Of a stretch of DNA of 64,000 bases, positions 35,421 to 47,935 are shown piece by piece. This stretch comes from Ancylobacter pratisalsi. Lineage in GTDB: Bacteria > Pseudomonadota > Alphaproteobacteria > Rhizobiales > Xanthobacteraceae. The notes beneath the pieces were generated by a model. The model had not been told where the DNA came from, made no database searches, and saw only the letters and a program-made list of their open reading frames with translations. Position 1 is the stretch's first letter. Every line of letters begins with the position of its first letter. Location of the stretch: assembly GCF_010669125.1 (NCBI RefSeq), contig NZ_CP048630.1:558001-622000 (forward strand), read 5' to 3'. The position numbers and the translations under genes are program-made.

Positions 35421-36188
35421 ATGGGAACGATCGGAGCGGCATCAACAGCCCTGGTGGCTGTCCTGCTTTCCGTGCCGGCGGCATGGGCCGGGGACATGGC
35501 GGGCGTATCCAATTCGGGTGTCGACTGGTCCGGTTTCTATGTCGGCGTGCAGGGCGGGAAGGCCTTCAGCGTCATCGACAGGGACTCCCTCGTCGCGGAC
35601 GTCGAGTCGCAGTTCCAGCAGTTCTCCTGTTCCGGCGGCCTGTGTGACGGGCGGCGTGACGCGTTCATCGGCGGCCTGACGGTCGGCTACAACGCGTACT
35701 ACGCGGACGGCTCGCTGCTCGGCGTCGAGGCCGACTTCTCCTATTCGGGCCTCGATGACGACCTCACGGCCACGGGAATCAGCGCGCTCGGCCCCGGGCA
35801 ACGCATGGTCGCGAACGGCCATCTACGGCTGCAAACGCCGTTCATCGGCACCGCGCGTGTGCGCATGGGCTATGCGTTCGGCCGCGTGCTGCCCTTCATC
35901 ACCGCCGGCGTTGCCGTCACCTACTCGAATGTCGAGGGCGGGAGCGACGGCACCCTGGAGGTTCAGCAGCCCTCGGGCGCCTTTGTGCCGGTCGACGGCG
36001 CTTCCACGAGCTATGGCGGCAGCGGCTTCACCGCGGGCTGGACCGCGGGCGGCGGCGCGGAATACGCCCTCTCCGACGACTGGAGCGCGAAGGTCGACTA
36101 TCTCTATGTCGACCTCATCGGTTCCGATCTCGGCGATCCCCCGCCCAAGCTTCATCTGTGGCGGGCGGGCCTGAACTATCGCTTCTGA
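35421..36188 (+). CDS. Outer-membrane beta-barrel protein, third copy
   Basis: A 255-residue porin-family barrel, with a signal peptide to AAWA and first strand VDWSGFYVGVQGGKAF, and closing KVDYLYVDLIG...LWRAGLNYRF with terminal Phe. A Cys pair in FSCSGGLCDG near residue 72 likely forms a loop disulfide, absent from the two copies at 7.6-9.3 kb. It is longer than those and more divergent. It ends before a bidirectional terminator shared with petC. Confidence 0.9.
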   Translation: MGTIGAASTALVAVLLSVPAAWAGDMAGVSNSGVDWSGFYVGVQGGKAFSVIDRDSLVADVESQFQQFSCSGGLCDGRRDAFIGGLTVGYNAYYADGSLLGVEADFSYSGLDDDLTATGISALGPGQRMVANGHLRLQTPFIGTARVRMGYAFGRVLPFITAGVAVTYSNVEGGSDGTLEVQQPSGAFVPVDGASTSYGGSGFTAGWTAGGGAEYALSDDWSAKVDYLYVDLIGSDLGDPPPKLHLWRAGLNYRF

Positions 36189-36217
36189 CCCCGCGGCCCA
36201 CGCCAGCACCGCACGAA

Positions 36218-36243
36218 AAAAGGGCCCCGAACGGGGCCCTTTT
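36218..36243. terminator. Bidirectional terminator between OMP and petC
   Basis: A perfect 12-bp stem (AAAAGGGCCCCG at 36218-36229 with CGGGGCCCTTTT at 36232-36243) closed by a very short loop. With A and T runs on the two sides it serves both convergent genes. Confidence 0.85.
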
Positions 36244-36269
36244 CATGTCCGGTCGTCGGCGCGCGAGGA

Positions 36270-37145
36270 TCAGTGCTCGACGCTGCGCCACACCTTCTTC
36301 TTCGTGAAGTACAGCAGGCCGGCGAAGATGATGAGGAAGATCATCACCTGGAAGCCGAGACGCTTGCGCGCTTCGAGATGCGGCTCGGAGACCCACATCA
36401 TGAAGGCGACCACATCGCGCGAGTACTGGTCCACGGTCTCGGGCGTGCCATCGGAATAGGTCACCTGGCCGTCGACGATCGGCTGCGGCATCTTGATGGC
36501 GTGGCCGGGGAAGTACTCATTGTAGTGCGCGCCCTCGGGAAGGGTGAAGCCCTCGGGCGGGTTTTCCTTGTAGCCGTTCAGCAGGGCGTGGATGTAGTCC
36601 GGCCCCTGCTCCTGGTACTGGGTGACGATGTCGATCAGGAAGCCCGGGAAGCCGACCTCATAGGTCCGCGCCTTGGCCAGCGTCGAGAAGTCCGGCGGAT
36701 AGGCGCCGCCATTGGACGCCCGCGCGGCCTGCTCGTTGGGGAACGGCGAGGGCCAGTGATCGGACAGCCGACCGGGACGCTCGAACATGTCGCCGGCGTC
36801 GTTCGGCCCGTCCTGCACCTGGTAGGTCTCGGCCACCGTCTTGGCCTGCGCCTCGGTGAAGCCGGGACCACCCTCCTGGGCGAGGTTGCGGAAGGCCAGC
36901 AGGTGCGCGCTGTGGCAGGAGGAGCAGACCTCCTTGAACACCTGGAAGCCGCGCTGCAGCTGCGCCTGGTCGAAGCGGCCGAACGGCCCGGCGAAGGTCC
37001 AGTCCTCGCGGTGCGGCTTGGGGCTGCCATGGCCTTCCTGGGCGATGGCGGCACCACCGGTCAGCATCATCGCGGCGGCAAGCGAGGCAAGCGCGAGGGA
37101 GCGCAGGCGGAACGGGGAGGAACGGAAGGACATGGTGTTGCTCAT
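36270..37145 (-). CDS. petC: Ubiquinol-cytochrome c reductase, cytochrome c1
   Basis: A 291-residue membrane-anchored c-type cytochrome of the bc1 complex. A signal peptide (ending GGAAIAQ) is followed by the haem-binding CSSCH, and the axial Met lies in the conserved AIKMPQPI. A single C-terminal transmembrane anchor (FQVMIFLIIFAGLLYFTKKK) keeps it in the inner membrane. The ATG at 37145 lies 10 bases after the petB stop, so it is cotranscribed with petA and petB. Here petB and petC are separate genes, unlike the fused fbcH of Bradyrhizobium. Confidence 0.96.
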   Translation of the reverse strand: MSNTMSFRSSPFRLRSLALASLAAAMMLTGGAAIAQEGHGSPKPHREDWTFAGPFGRFDQAQLQRGFQVFKEVCSSCHSAHLLAFRNLAQEGGPGFTEAQAKTVAETYQVQDGPNDAGDMFERPGRLSDHWPSPFPNEQAARASNGGAYPPDFSTLAKARTYEVGFPGFLIDIVTQYQEQGPDYIHALLNGYKENPPEGFTLPEGAHYNEYFPGHAIKMPQPIVDGQVTYSDGTPETVDQYSRDVVAFMMWVSEPHLEARKRLGFQVMIFLIIFAGLLYFTKKKVWRSVEH

Positions 37146-37155
37146 GATGTTCCGC

Positions 37156-38430
37156 TCAACCCTTCGTCTGCGGCGCCTGGACACCGGCCGAGGCCGGGGC
37201 CGCGCCCTTGGACTTGCCAAGCACCGCCTCCGTGATCGAGGCCGGCACCGCCTTCGGCTTCTCGAACAGGCCGAGCAGCGGAAGGATGATGAGGAAGTGC
37301 GCGAAGTACCACACGGTGAGGATGCGGCCGGCGATCACATAGCCGCCCTCCGCGGGCTTGGAGCCCAGCCAGCCGAGGCCGATGCACACCGCGATCCAGA
37401 TCCAGAAGAACTGCTTGAACAGCGGACGATAGGCGCCCGAGCGGACCTTCGAGGTGTCGAGCCACGGCACGAAGAACAGCACGACGATCGCACCGAACAT
37501 GGTGAGCACGCCGCCAAGCTTGTCCGGCACCGAGCGCAGCATGGCGTAGAACGGCAGGTAGTACCATTCCGGCACGATGTGGGCGGGCGTCACCAGCGGG
37601 TTGGCGGGGATGTAGTTGTCGGCGTGGCCCAGATAGTTCGGGATGTAGAACAGGAACCAGGCGAAGAAGATCAGGAAGCACACCATGCCGAACGCGTCCT
37701 TTATGGTCGCATAGGGCGTGAAGGGAACCGTGTCCTTCGCCGACTTCGGCTCGACGCCGGTCGGGTTGTTCTGCCCCACCACATGCAGCGCCCACACATG
37801 AAGCACGACGACGCCGGCGATCATGAAGGGCAGCAGGTAATGCAGCGAGAAGAAGCGGTTGAGCGTGGCGTTGTCGACCGAGAAGCCGCCCCACAGCCAT
37901 TGGACGACGGTCGGGCCGACCACGGGGATGGCCGAGAACAGGTTGGTGATGACCGTGGCGCCCCAGAAGCTCATCTGGCCCCAGGGCAGCACATAGCCCA
38001 TGAAGCCGGTCGCCATCATCAGCAGGTAGATGATGCAGCCCAGGATCCACAGCACTTCGCGCGGGGCCTTGTAGGACCCGTAATAGAGGCCGCGGAACAT
38101 GTGGAGATAGACCGCGATGAAGAACATCGACGCGCCGTTGGCGTGCATGTAGCGCAGCAGCCAGCCATAGGAGACGTCGCGCATGATGTGCTCGACCGAG
38201 TCGAAGGCGAGCGAGGCATGCGGCGTGTAGTGCATCACCAGCACCACGCCTGACAGGATCTGGCAAACCAGCATCAGCGACAGAATGCCGCCGAAGGTCC
38301 ACCAGTAGTTCAGGTTGCGCGGGGTGGGATAGGCAACGAAGGAGGAATGGATCAGGCCGACCAGAGGCAGCCGGCTCTCAAACCACTTCAGGGCCGGATT
38401 CTTCGGCTCGAACGTAGCGTGTCCGCTCAT
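37156..38430 (-). CDS. petB: Ubiquinol-cytochrome c reductase, cytochrome b
   Basis: A 424-residue, eight-helix protein holding both b haems and the Qo and Qi quinone sites. Haem-ligand His pairs are in helices B and D ([29 protein letters not shown]). The Qo-site [13 protein letters not shown] is intact. A C-terminal Ala/Pro/Lys tail extends past the last helix. It lies between petA and petC with short gaps. Confidence 0.97.
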   Translation of the reverse strand: MSGHATFEPKNPALKWFESRLPLVGLIHSSFVAYPTPRNLNYWWTFGGILSLMLVCQILSGVVLVMHYTPHASLAFDSVEHIMRDVSYGWLLRYMHANGASMFFIAVYLHMFRGLYYGSYKAPREVLWILGCIIYLLMMATGFMGYVLPWGQMSFWGATVITNLFSAIPVVGPTVVQWLWGGFSVDNATLNRFFSLHYLLPFMIAGVVVLHVWALHVVGQNNPTGVEPKSAKDTVPFTPYATIKDAFGMVCFLIFFAWFLFYIPNYLGHADNYIPANPLVTPAHIVPEWYYLPFYAMLRSVPDKLGGVLTMFGAIVVLFFVPWLDTSKVRSGAYRPLFKQFFWIWIAVCIGLGWLGSKPAEGGYVIAGRILTVWYFAHFLIILPLLGLFEKPKAVPASITEAVLGKSKGAAPASAGVQAPQTKG

Positions 38431-38454
38431 CTGTCTGTTTCCCTGGTCGTCGGC

Positions 38455-39021
38455 TCAGCCGATGGAAATCTTCGTGTCGGACACGAACTGGTAGGGCGGA
38501 ACGGCCAGGTTTTCCGGTGCCGGGCCGCGACGGACACGGCCGGCCGAATCATATTCCGAACCGTGGCAGGGGCAGAACCAGCCATCATATTCGCCCATAT
38601 GGCCGATGGGCACGCAGCCCAGATGCGTGCAGATGCCGACGACCACCAGCCACTTCTCGCGGCCCTCGCCTTCCGCCGCGCGATTCTCGTCCGTCGCCGG
38701 AGCGTCGGCGGCCAGATTCGCATTGCGCGCGATGGGGTCGATCAGGGCCGAGACCTGCACGTCCTTGGCCTTGGTGATGTCGTCGGGGGTGCGATTCCAC
38801 ACGAAGACCGGCTTGCCGCGCCACTTCACGGTGACGATCTGGCCCTCTTCGATCAGGCTCAGATCCACCTCGGTGGAGGACAGCGCGAGCACCGAGGCGT
38901 CGGGCTGCAGCTGGGACACGAACGGCCATACCAAAGCGGCTGCGCCCACGGCGCCCATGGCACCTGTCGCAAGATACAGGAAGTCGCGGCGCGTGGTTTC
39001 CGCCGTGCCGGTTGTTGCCAC
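38455..39021 (-). CDS. petA: Ubiquinol-cytochrome c reductase, Rieske iron-sulfur subunit
   Basis: A 188-residue Rieske [2Fe-2S] protein. Cluster motifs CTHLGC and CPCHGS provide two Cys and two His plus a disulfide pair. An N-terminal twin-arginine signal-anchor ([15 protein letters not shown]) implies Tat insertion of the folded protein. A GTG at 39021 preceded by AAAGGAAA is preferred; longer in-frame upstream codons lack a ribosome site. It begins the petABC operon. Confidence 0.96.
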   Translation of the reverse strand: MATTGTAETTRRDFLYLATGAMGAVGAAALVWPFVSQLQPDASVLALSSTEVDLSLIEEGQIVTVKWRGKPVFVWNRTPDDITKAKDVQVSALIDPIARNANLAADAPATDENRAAEGEGREKWLVVVGICTHLGCVPIGHMGEYDGWFCPCHGSEYDSAGRVRRGPAPENLAVPPYQFVSDTKISIG

Positions 39022-39339
39022 GATGGTTTCCTTTCCCCTCAAGCCCTTGACCCTGCCGCCGCGAAGCCCTCCTGCCGACGTTATTACGCTCGCGACAGTA
39101 AGGGCAGCCCGGCCCATTGTGCATGGTCGACCTACCTTCGAGTGCCTCTAATTGCATCCGAACCGCGCCTTGTCCAGATGAACGCAGTGCGGCAGTCCGT
39201 CCTGCCCCCGACTGTTTTTGCCTGCCCATCGGCACCTAGGTAAAGGACCGGGGGCCGGCGGGGCCACCGGCTTGCGGGCCCCGCCGCGGCAACGGGTCCT
39301 CGAACACGGCCCGACACCGACCGAAGGATCCGGTATTCG
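39022..39339. other. Divergent region between petA and trmL
   Basis: A 318-base gap that should hold the petABC promoter on the minus strand and the trmL promoter on the plus strand. I see no gene. A TAATAA-like element on the minus strand near 39080 could be part of a -10, but no spaced -35 is convincing. Confidence 0.45.
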
Positions 39340-39804
39340 ATGACGCTCGCCCTCGCACTTTTCCAGCCCGACATCGCGCCCAATGCCGGCACGCTGGCCC
39401 GCACCATGGCCTGTTTCGGGCTGTCGCTGCACATCATCGAGCCGGCGGGATTTCCTGTCGGCGACGCCGGTTTCCGCCGGGCAGGAATGGACTATCTCGA
39501 CCGCGCCACGATCCGCCGCCATGCCAGCTTCGCGGCTTTCGAGCTCTGGCGCGGCATGGAAGCGCGCCGGCTGGTGCTGTGCACCACGCGCGGCGCGGTG
39601 CCCTACGCCGCATTCGCCTTCGCCCCGACCGACGTGCTTCTGCTCGGTCGCGAGAGCGCCGGCGTGCCCGAAGAGGTCCACGCGGTGGCACAGGCGCGTA
39701 TCCTGGTGCCGATGGCAGCGGGAGCGCGCTCGCTCAACGTCGCCGTGGCGGGCGCGATGATCCTGGGCGAGGCACTCCGGCAGACCGGCGGTTTCCCTGA
39801 CTGA
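39340..39804 (+). CDS. trmL: tRNA (cytidine/uridine-2'-O-)-methyltransferase TrmL
   Basis: A 154-residue SPOUT enzyme methylating the ribose of wobble nucleotide 34 in leucine tRNAs. The knot-forming segments LFQPDIAPNAGTLARTMACFG, LLLGRESAGVPEEV and ARSLNVAVAGAMILGEALRQ match TrmL. It starts at ATG after GAAGGATCC and converges closely on hemF. Confidence 0.93.
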   Translation: MTLALALFQPDIAPNAGTLARTMACFGLSLHIIEPAGFPVGDAGFRRAGMDYLDRATIRRHASFAAFELWRGMEARRLVLCTTRGAVPYAAFAFAPTDVLLLGRESAGVPEEVHAVAQARILVPMAAGARSLNVAVAGAMILGEALRQTGGFPD

Positions 39805-39813
39805 GGGCGCGGC

Positions 39814-40770
39814 TCACGGCCACTTTACCACCGGTGGCATGGAGGAGAGAATCGATTCCACATTGCCGCCGGTCTTCAGGCCGAACACCGTTCCACGGTC
39901 GTGCAGCAGATTGAACTCGACATAGCGCCCGCGCCGGATGAGCTGTTCCTCGCGCTCGGCCTCGTTCCAGGGCTTGAGGAAATTGGCGCGCACCAGCGCC
40001 GGGTAGATGTCGAGGAAGGCGAGGCCCACCGCGCGGGTGAAGTGGAAGTCCGCGTCCCAGTCGCCCGAATCCAGCCAGTCATAGAAAATGCCGCCGATAC
40101 CGCGCGGCTCGGCCCGGTGCGGCAGGTAGAAATACTCGTCACACCACGCCTTGTAGCGCTCATAATCGACATTGTGCCGCCCCTCGCAGGCCCCTCGCAT
40201 GGCCGCATGGAAGGCGATGGTGTCGGGATCGGTCTGGTTGCGCCGGGCATCGAGCACCGGCGTCAGATCGGCGCCGCCGCCGAACCACGCCTTCGAGGTC
40301 ACCACGAAGCGCGTGTTCATGTGCACGGCGGAAATATGCGGATTGGTCAGGTGGGCGATCAGCGAGATGCCGGTGGCGTGGAAGTTGGGGTCTTCCTCGG
40401 CGCCGGGAATCTGCTTGCGGAATTCGGGCGCGAACTCGCCGTGCACGGTCGAGCAGTGCACGCCCACCTTTTCGAACACCCGTCCGCGCATCACCGACAT
40501 CATCCCGCCCCCGCCGGGCGCGCCGGTGTGGTCGGTACGATTCCAGGGCGTGCGCACGAAACGGCCCGCCTCGCCGGGATAGAGCGCGTCGGGGGCCTCG
40601 TCCTCCAGCGTCTCGAAGGCGGCGCAGATGCGGTTGCGCAGTTCCTCGAACCAGTCGCGCGCCGCCCGCTTGCGCGGCTCCAGGGTCGCGGGGTCGATCG
40701 GGGTGCCGGGCGCGTTGCGGTCATTCACATGGGCGGATGTTACGGCAGAGGACGTTCCGGCAGAGGACAT
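39814..40770 (-). CDS. hemF: Oxygen-dependent coproporphyrinogen III oxidase
   Basis: A 318-residue aerobic HemF enzyme converting coproporphyrinogen III to protoporphyrinogen IX in haem synthesis. Conserved segments are [44 protein letters not shown] and [22 protein letters not shown] lies before the ATG. Haem supply is used by the nearby bc1 complex, but the two genes are separately transcribed. Confidence 0.96.
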   Translation of the reverse strand: MSSAGTSSAVTSAHVNDRNAPGTPIDPATLEPRKRAARDWFEELRNRICAAFETLEDEAPDALYPGEAGRFVRTPWNRTDHTGAPGGGGMMSVMRGRVFEKVGVHCSTVHGEFAPEFRKQIPGAEEDPNFHATGISLIAHLTNPHISAVHMNTRFVVTSKAWFGGGADLTPVLDARRNQTDPDTIAFHAAMRGACEGRHNVDYERYKAWCDEYFYLPHRAEPRGIGGIFYDWLDSGDWDADFHFTRAVGLAFLDIYPALVRANFLKPWNEAEREEQLIRRGRYVEFNLLHDRGTVFGLKTGGNVESILSSMPPVVKWP

Positions 40771-40964
40771 GGCGACTTTCTCCCTGTGGGGCCGCTTCTA
40801 GCTTCTTCCACCCTCCGCTGGGAAGCCGGACGATGACGCCCCGCGCGCACCGCGCGCCGCGCATGCGGCTGGTGCCGCGGCCGCGACTCGTGTTTGTTCA
40901 CGATTAGTTCGCACGTTTGCCAGATGACACACTGGCGCCGCATCGGCGCGGCAGAAGGCTTGCC

Positions 40965-42807
<1,843 letters not shown>

Positions 42808-42827
<20 letters not shown>

Positions 42828-44061
42828 GGGCGCGCGCGCCCTCGCCCGCCTTCGCAGCCGCCTCCGCCGCGATCGCGTCCAGCGCCCCGCGCGCCTCGGG
42901 GAAACCGGCCTCGATCCAGGCTTCCTCGGCCCGCTTCAGCGCTGCGCCCAGGGCCGGGCCGGGTGTGAGGCCGCACGCGATCAGGTCTGCGGCGCGCAGC
43001 GCAAACACCGGGATTTCCCACTCCACCGCCAGCGCGACCAGCGCGCGCCAGCCTTCATTGTCCGGGGCCGCGCCTGAGCGCGCGAAGGCGATCAGCGCGC
43101 GGTCGAGATAGGTCTGCCGGCCCATGCGATAGATGAAGGCCTTCTGGCCCTTCTCGCACATGGCGGGCGTCGGCGCGGGCCCGGCCAGCGCTTCCAGACG
43201 CGCCGCCTCGGCGTTGGACAGCCGCAGCGCCGTCCGCAGGGCGGCAGCGTCCGCCTCCCCGTGCACGGCCAGCGCGCCGAGCCGGCGCACGCCGTCCGGG
43301 CCGAGCCCGGTCGCGTCCTCGATCCGCGCGAGCCGCGTGAAGGCGGGCACATCCGCCCTGCCCCCGATGACCAGCGCCACCAGCCCCGCCGCGTCCATCT
43401 GCGCCAGCGTCTCGCCGGCGCGCGGGGCGACCAGCAACTTCATTGTCTCCGCCCGCACCCTTTCGCGCGAGAGCTGGCCCAGCCCCTCGCGGTTGCGGAT
43501 CGCCGCCGCCAGCGCCTCGGGATCGAGCGGACCCTTGCCGAAGGCGGCATGGAAGCGGAACAGGCGCAGGATCCGCAGATAATCCTCGCGGATGCGGGTG
43601 TCGGGATCACCGATGAAGCGCACCCGCCCCGCCCGCGCGTCCGCTTCCCCTCCGACCAGATCGACCAGATCGCCGCTGCGGGTCAGGTAGAGCGCGTTCA
43701 TGGTGAAGTCGCGCCGCGCGGCATCGTGTGCCCAGTCGCGGCCGAACACGACGCGCGCGCGGCGCCCGTCGGTCTCCACATCCTCGCGCAGTGTCGTCAC
43801 CTCATAGGGCTCGCCCTCGGCAACCACCGTCACCGTGCCGTGTTCGATGCCGGTCGGCACCGGCTTCAGCCCGGCCGAGCGCGCCCGCCGCGTCACCTCG
43901 TCCGGCCGCGCGGTCGTGGCGATGTCGACATCGGAGCGCACGCCGCGTCCGATCAGCCAGTCGCGCACCGCGCCGCCGACAATGCGTGCTTCCTCGCCCG
44001 CGCCATTGAGCGCGTCGAGCACCCGCGCGAGGCCGGGCCGGTGCTGAAGCAGCGGGTTCAT
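42808..44061 (-). CDS. cca: CCA tRNA nucleotidyltransferase
   Basis: A 417-residue class II nucleotidyltransferase adding or repairing the tRNA CCA end. The head domain has IVGGAVRDWLIGRGVRSDVDIA with the G-G and D-x-D catalytic residues, and RRDFTMNAL. The nucleotide-template region EDYLRILRLFRFHA is present; there is no HD domain. The start overlaps the stop of the DUF6111 gene (ATGA). The C-terminus lies on the opposite strand from the end of the ABC gene, with stops overlapping by about 20 bases. Confidence 0.94.
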
Positions 44062-44321
44062 TCGATATGGCCCGGCACCATCACGCCGTCCTTCCAGACA
44101 GGCGGCACATAGGCGCCCGTTGTCGGCCCGCGCCCGGTGACCGCGAACACGAAAAGACTGCCGGCGACCAGCACCACGGCGATCGCGGTGCAGACGATGA
44201 GCGCCCGCGTCGACCAGCCGGCCAGCATGGTGTCCACCCGGCGACCGAAGCGCAGATAGAGCGCGAAGGCCGCGAAGGGCAGCAGGAACAGGAGAATGTT
44301 GACGATCGCAACGCGCAGCAT
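44058..44321 (-). CDS. DUF6111-like small membrane protein
   Basis: An 87-residue protein with two hydrophobic helices (about 5-25 and 40-65) and a short soluble C-terminus. It is packed by one-base or ATGA overlaps between the NUDIX and cca genes, a Rhizobiales arrangement. No function is known for the family. Confidence 0.78.
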   Translation of the reverse strand: MLRVAIVNILLFLLPFAAFALYLRFGRRVDTMLAGWSTRALIVCTAIAVVLVAGSLFVFAVTGRGPTTGAYVPPVWKDGVMVPGHIE

Positions 44322-45055
44322 CAGCCATATACCCGTTCATAAAGACTGCGAAGGATGCCCGCCGTCACGCCCCAGATACGGCGGCGCTCATAGGTCATGG
44401 CGTGAAAAGTGCGCAGCAGGCCCTGCGATTCCCGCGACTCGCGCAGGTGATTGTCCGGGCTCATCAGGAAATCCAGCGGCACCTCGAAGGCCTCGTCCAC
44501 CTCGTCCGGGTTCAGCTCCAGCCCGAATTCGGGCCGCACCACGCCCACCACCGGCACGATGCGAAAGCCGGTGCGGGTAAGATACGGGTCGAGATAGCCC
44601 AGCGGGGTGACGAGGTCCCGCGCCAGCCCCACCTCTTCGTGCGCCTCGCGCAGCGCGGCGTCGAGCGGGCCGGTGTCCTCCGGGTCGATCCGCCCGCCGG
44701 GAAAGGCAATCTGGCCGGGGTGACTGTTGAGGTTCGCCGAGCGCAGCGTCAGCAGAACGCTGGGCCGCGGACGGGCGATCACGGGAATGAGCACGGCCGC
44801 GGCCCGCACCGGCAGCGCGTCCACTAGCACGCGGTATTCCGGCGTCAGTTCGTGGTCGCCGCGTGGTGGATCGCCCGAGAGGTCGGGCTCCGCCAGCAGC
44901 CGGGTGCGGGCGCGGACAAGAAAATCGTCGAGCGGAAGCGGCGCGCCGGCCCCGGTGGCGGCTTCGGGCGTGTCATGGGGAGGGGCGGAAGGCATGGCAT
45001 CCAGAATGTCGTCGGCGAAATTCGCTCCGGTACGGCTCGGCTGGCTGGCGCTCAT
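44321..45055 (-). CDS. NUDIX hydrolase, probable CoA pyrophosphatase
   Basis: A 244-residue NUDIX enzyme. The box GGRIDPEDTGPLDAALREAHEEVGL supplies the metal-binding Glu residues (GX5EX7REUXEEXGU form), and the upstream LLTLRSANLNSHPGQIAFPGG is the CoA-pyrophosphatase motif. It probably cleaves CoA or acyl-CoA to phosphopantetheine. An Ala/Pro-rich N-terminus (1-60) precedes the fold. The ATG at 45055 overlaps the DUF1285 stop. Confidence 0.9.
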   Translation of the reverse strand: MSASQPSRTGANFADDILDAMPSAPPHDTPEAATGAGAPLPLDDFLVRARTRLLAEPDLSGDPPRGDHELTPEYRVLVDALPVRAAAVLIPVIARPRPSVLLTLRSANLNSHPGQIAFPGGRIDPEDTGPLDAALREAHEEVGLARDLVTPLGYLDPYLTRTGFRIVPVVGVVRPEFGLELNPDEVDEAFEVPLDFLMSPDNHLRESRESQGLLRTFHAMTYERRRIWGVTAGILRSLYERVYG

Positions 45056-45654
45056 CGGGTCCCTTCGCTCATGTCTTCCATCGCCGCGGCGGGCATCATC
45101 GCGAAGAACGCGCTGCCGGAGGCGACGCCGATCATCGCGCACCCGCCAACGTCCCGCGTTTCCACCCGCTCGGCGAGTTCCAGATAGACCGGGCGCGTCA
45201 GCCGCGCCCACAATCCCCGACGTACATATAGGTAGGGACGCGGCCCCGCGCCGCCCGGCTGATCGTCGAAACGCAGCCTGTGGTCCTCATCGCAGGTGAC
45301 GAGGTCGTCGAGATTGGTGCGGAACACCAGTTGCTCGCCCTTCGTCGACGGCTCCACCGCCATCTCGACGGCCAGCAGCGGCGCGTCCTCGACCGTGATG
45401 CCGAGTTTCTCCACCGGCGTCACCAGCACGTAACGCTCGCCCTCCGCGCGCAGCACCGAGGCGAACAGCCTCACCAGGGCGGGGCGGCGGATCGGGGTTC
45501 CTTCGTGAAACCACACGCCCTCGCGGTCGATGCGGATGTCGATGTCGCCACAATCGGGCGGATTCCAGCGTTCGATCGGCGGCAGCGCGCGCGCAGTGCC
45601 CGCGTCGAGCGAGCGCACCAAATCGTCAAGTCGCCCGGAACCTCCTGAAGTCAT
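45052..45654 (-). CDS. DUF1285 domain-containing protein
   Basis: A 200-residue soluble protein of the DUF1285 family. Visible blocks are PPIERWNPPDCGDIDIRIDREG, WFHEGTPIRR and LRFDDQPGGAGPRPYLYVRRG. The ATG at 45654 begins the conserved protein. It leads the overlapping operon to cca and is divergent from the MoxR gene. No known function. Confidence 0.87.
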   Translation of the reverse strand: MTSGGSGRLDDLVRSLDAGTARALPPIERWNPPDCGDIDIRIDREGVWFHEGTPIRRPALVRLFASVLRAEGERYVLVTPVEKLGITVEDAPLLAVEMAVEPSTKGEQLVFRTNLDDLVTCDEDHRLRFDDQPGGAGPRPYLYVRRGLWARLTRPVYLELAERVETRDVGGCAMIGVASGSAFFAMMPAAAMEDMSEGTR

Positions 45655-45825
45655 GGCCAAATCCCTGTCACACACTCGTAATCGCGCAGTCGTGAACGCC
45701 TGCCCGATAGTCGACGCGGTTCCAAGATAGCGTAAGCTTGCCCTTCCGAAAGCCGCGTCGGCCGGTTCGGCATACCATCCCACGCACATCGCGACGTCAC
45801 GCGTTGCGCGCCGGGGGGTATTCCT

Positions 45826-45862
45826 ATCGTGCATTGCAATAGAACTTTTTGCAGTGCACCAT
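45826..45862. promoter_or_regulatory. Imperfect inverted repeat upstream of the MoxR operon
   Basis: ATCGTGCATTGCAA (45826-45839) and TTGCAGTGCACCAT (45849-45862) form 14-base arms with two mismatches around a 9-base spacer. It lies about 50 bases before the MoxR ATG and 170 bases before the divergent DUF1285 gene. The size and symmetry suit a dimeric regulator site, but the regulator is unknown. Confidence 0.45.
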
Positions 45863-45914
45863 GGCCGTCAAGCTGTCGCAATCGGGGTCGAAAGCCGGGT
45901 TGAAGGAGCGCGTC

Positions 45915-46925
<1,011 letters not shown>

Positions 46926-47005
46926 GGCCGGTCGGCAGACGGCATCGTAAGGCGGGAACGGCTCGAAAGGGCCCCCCGCTCTGGTAGTGACGGAGACCTT
47001 GTCGG

Positions 47006-47935
47006 GTGGAGTTTGACGCCGATACCGCCGTGCGAAGCGCGGCACAGGACGCCGCGGGTCTCATCGCCGCCATGCCCCGTCTTGTGCTGGAAGCGCGCAA
47101 GATCGCGGCGAGCGTGTATCACGGCCTGCATGGGCGCCGCCGCGCCGGCACCGGCGAGAATTTCTGGCAGTACCGCCGCTTCATGGATGGCGAGCCCTCC
47201 TCGCGCGTGGACTGGCGCCGCTCCGCCCGCGACGATCATCTGTATGTGCGCGAGCGCGAATGGGAGGCCGCCCACACGGTGTGGATCTGGCCGGACCTCT
47301 CGGCCTCCATGGTGTTCGCCTCGCCGCTGGTGTGGGAAACCAAGCGCGACCGCGCCCTCGTCGTCGCCTTCGCGCTGGCGGAACTGCTGGTGAAGGGCGG
47401 CGAGCGCGTCGGCATTCCCGGCGTCATGCGTCCCTCGGCCTCGCGCCGAATCGTGGAGAAGATGGCGGAATCGCTGGTGCACTCGAACGCCCTGCCGGAC
47501 AGCCTGCCGCCCGCCTTCGCGCCCTCCCCGCTCGCCGAGCTGGTGCTGCTGGGCGATTTCTGGAGCCCGACGGCGGAAGTGGTGGCCAGCCTTGCCGGCC
47601 TCGCCGCGTCGGGGGCGCACGGCCATGTGGTGCAGGTCTGCGATCCGGCGGAGGAAACCTTCCCGTTCTCCGGCCGCGTGGAATTCCGCGAGCCCGAGAG
47701 CGGCACCCTGCTCACCATCGGCCGCGCCGAGACCGTGCGCGCGGAATATGTCGAGCGCGTCGCCGCCCACCGCGCCACCCTGCGCCATGAAGCCGAGCGG
47801 CGCACCTGGAGTTTCCTGGTCCATCGCACCGACCGGCCGGCCAGCGAATTGCTGCTGGCGCTGCATGCGCGTATGAGCAATGGCGACGCCGCGCTGCCCT
47901 CCGGCCACGCCGACGACGCGGGGGCCGCCGCATGA
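47006..47935 (+). CDS. DUF58 family protein
   Basis: A 309-residue cytosolic DUF58 protein, a VWA-like fold often found with MoxR. The family core YRRFMDGEPSSRVDWRRSARDDHLYVREREWE is clear. GTG at 47006 is the start. Its stop overlaps the next gene by ATGA. It probably binds the MoxR ATPase and couples it to the membrane proteins that follow. Confidence 0.9.
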   Translation: MEFDADTAVRSAAQDAAGLIAAMPRLVLEARKIAASVYHGLHGRRRAGTGENFWQYRRFMDGEPSSRVDWRRSARDDHLYVREREWEAAHTVWIWPDLSASMVFASPLVWETKRDRALVVAFALAELLVKGGERVGIPGVMRPSASRRIVEKMAESLVHSNALPDSLPPAFAPSPLAELVLLGDFWSPTAEVVASLAGLAASGAHGHVVQVCDPAEETFPFSGRVEFREPESGTLLTIGRAETVRAEYVERVAAHRATLRHEAERRTWSFLVHRTDRPASELLLALHARMSNGDAALPSGHADDAGAAA

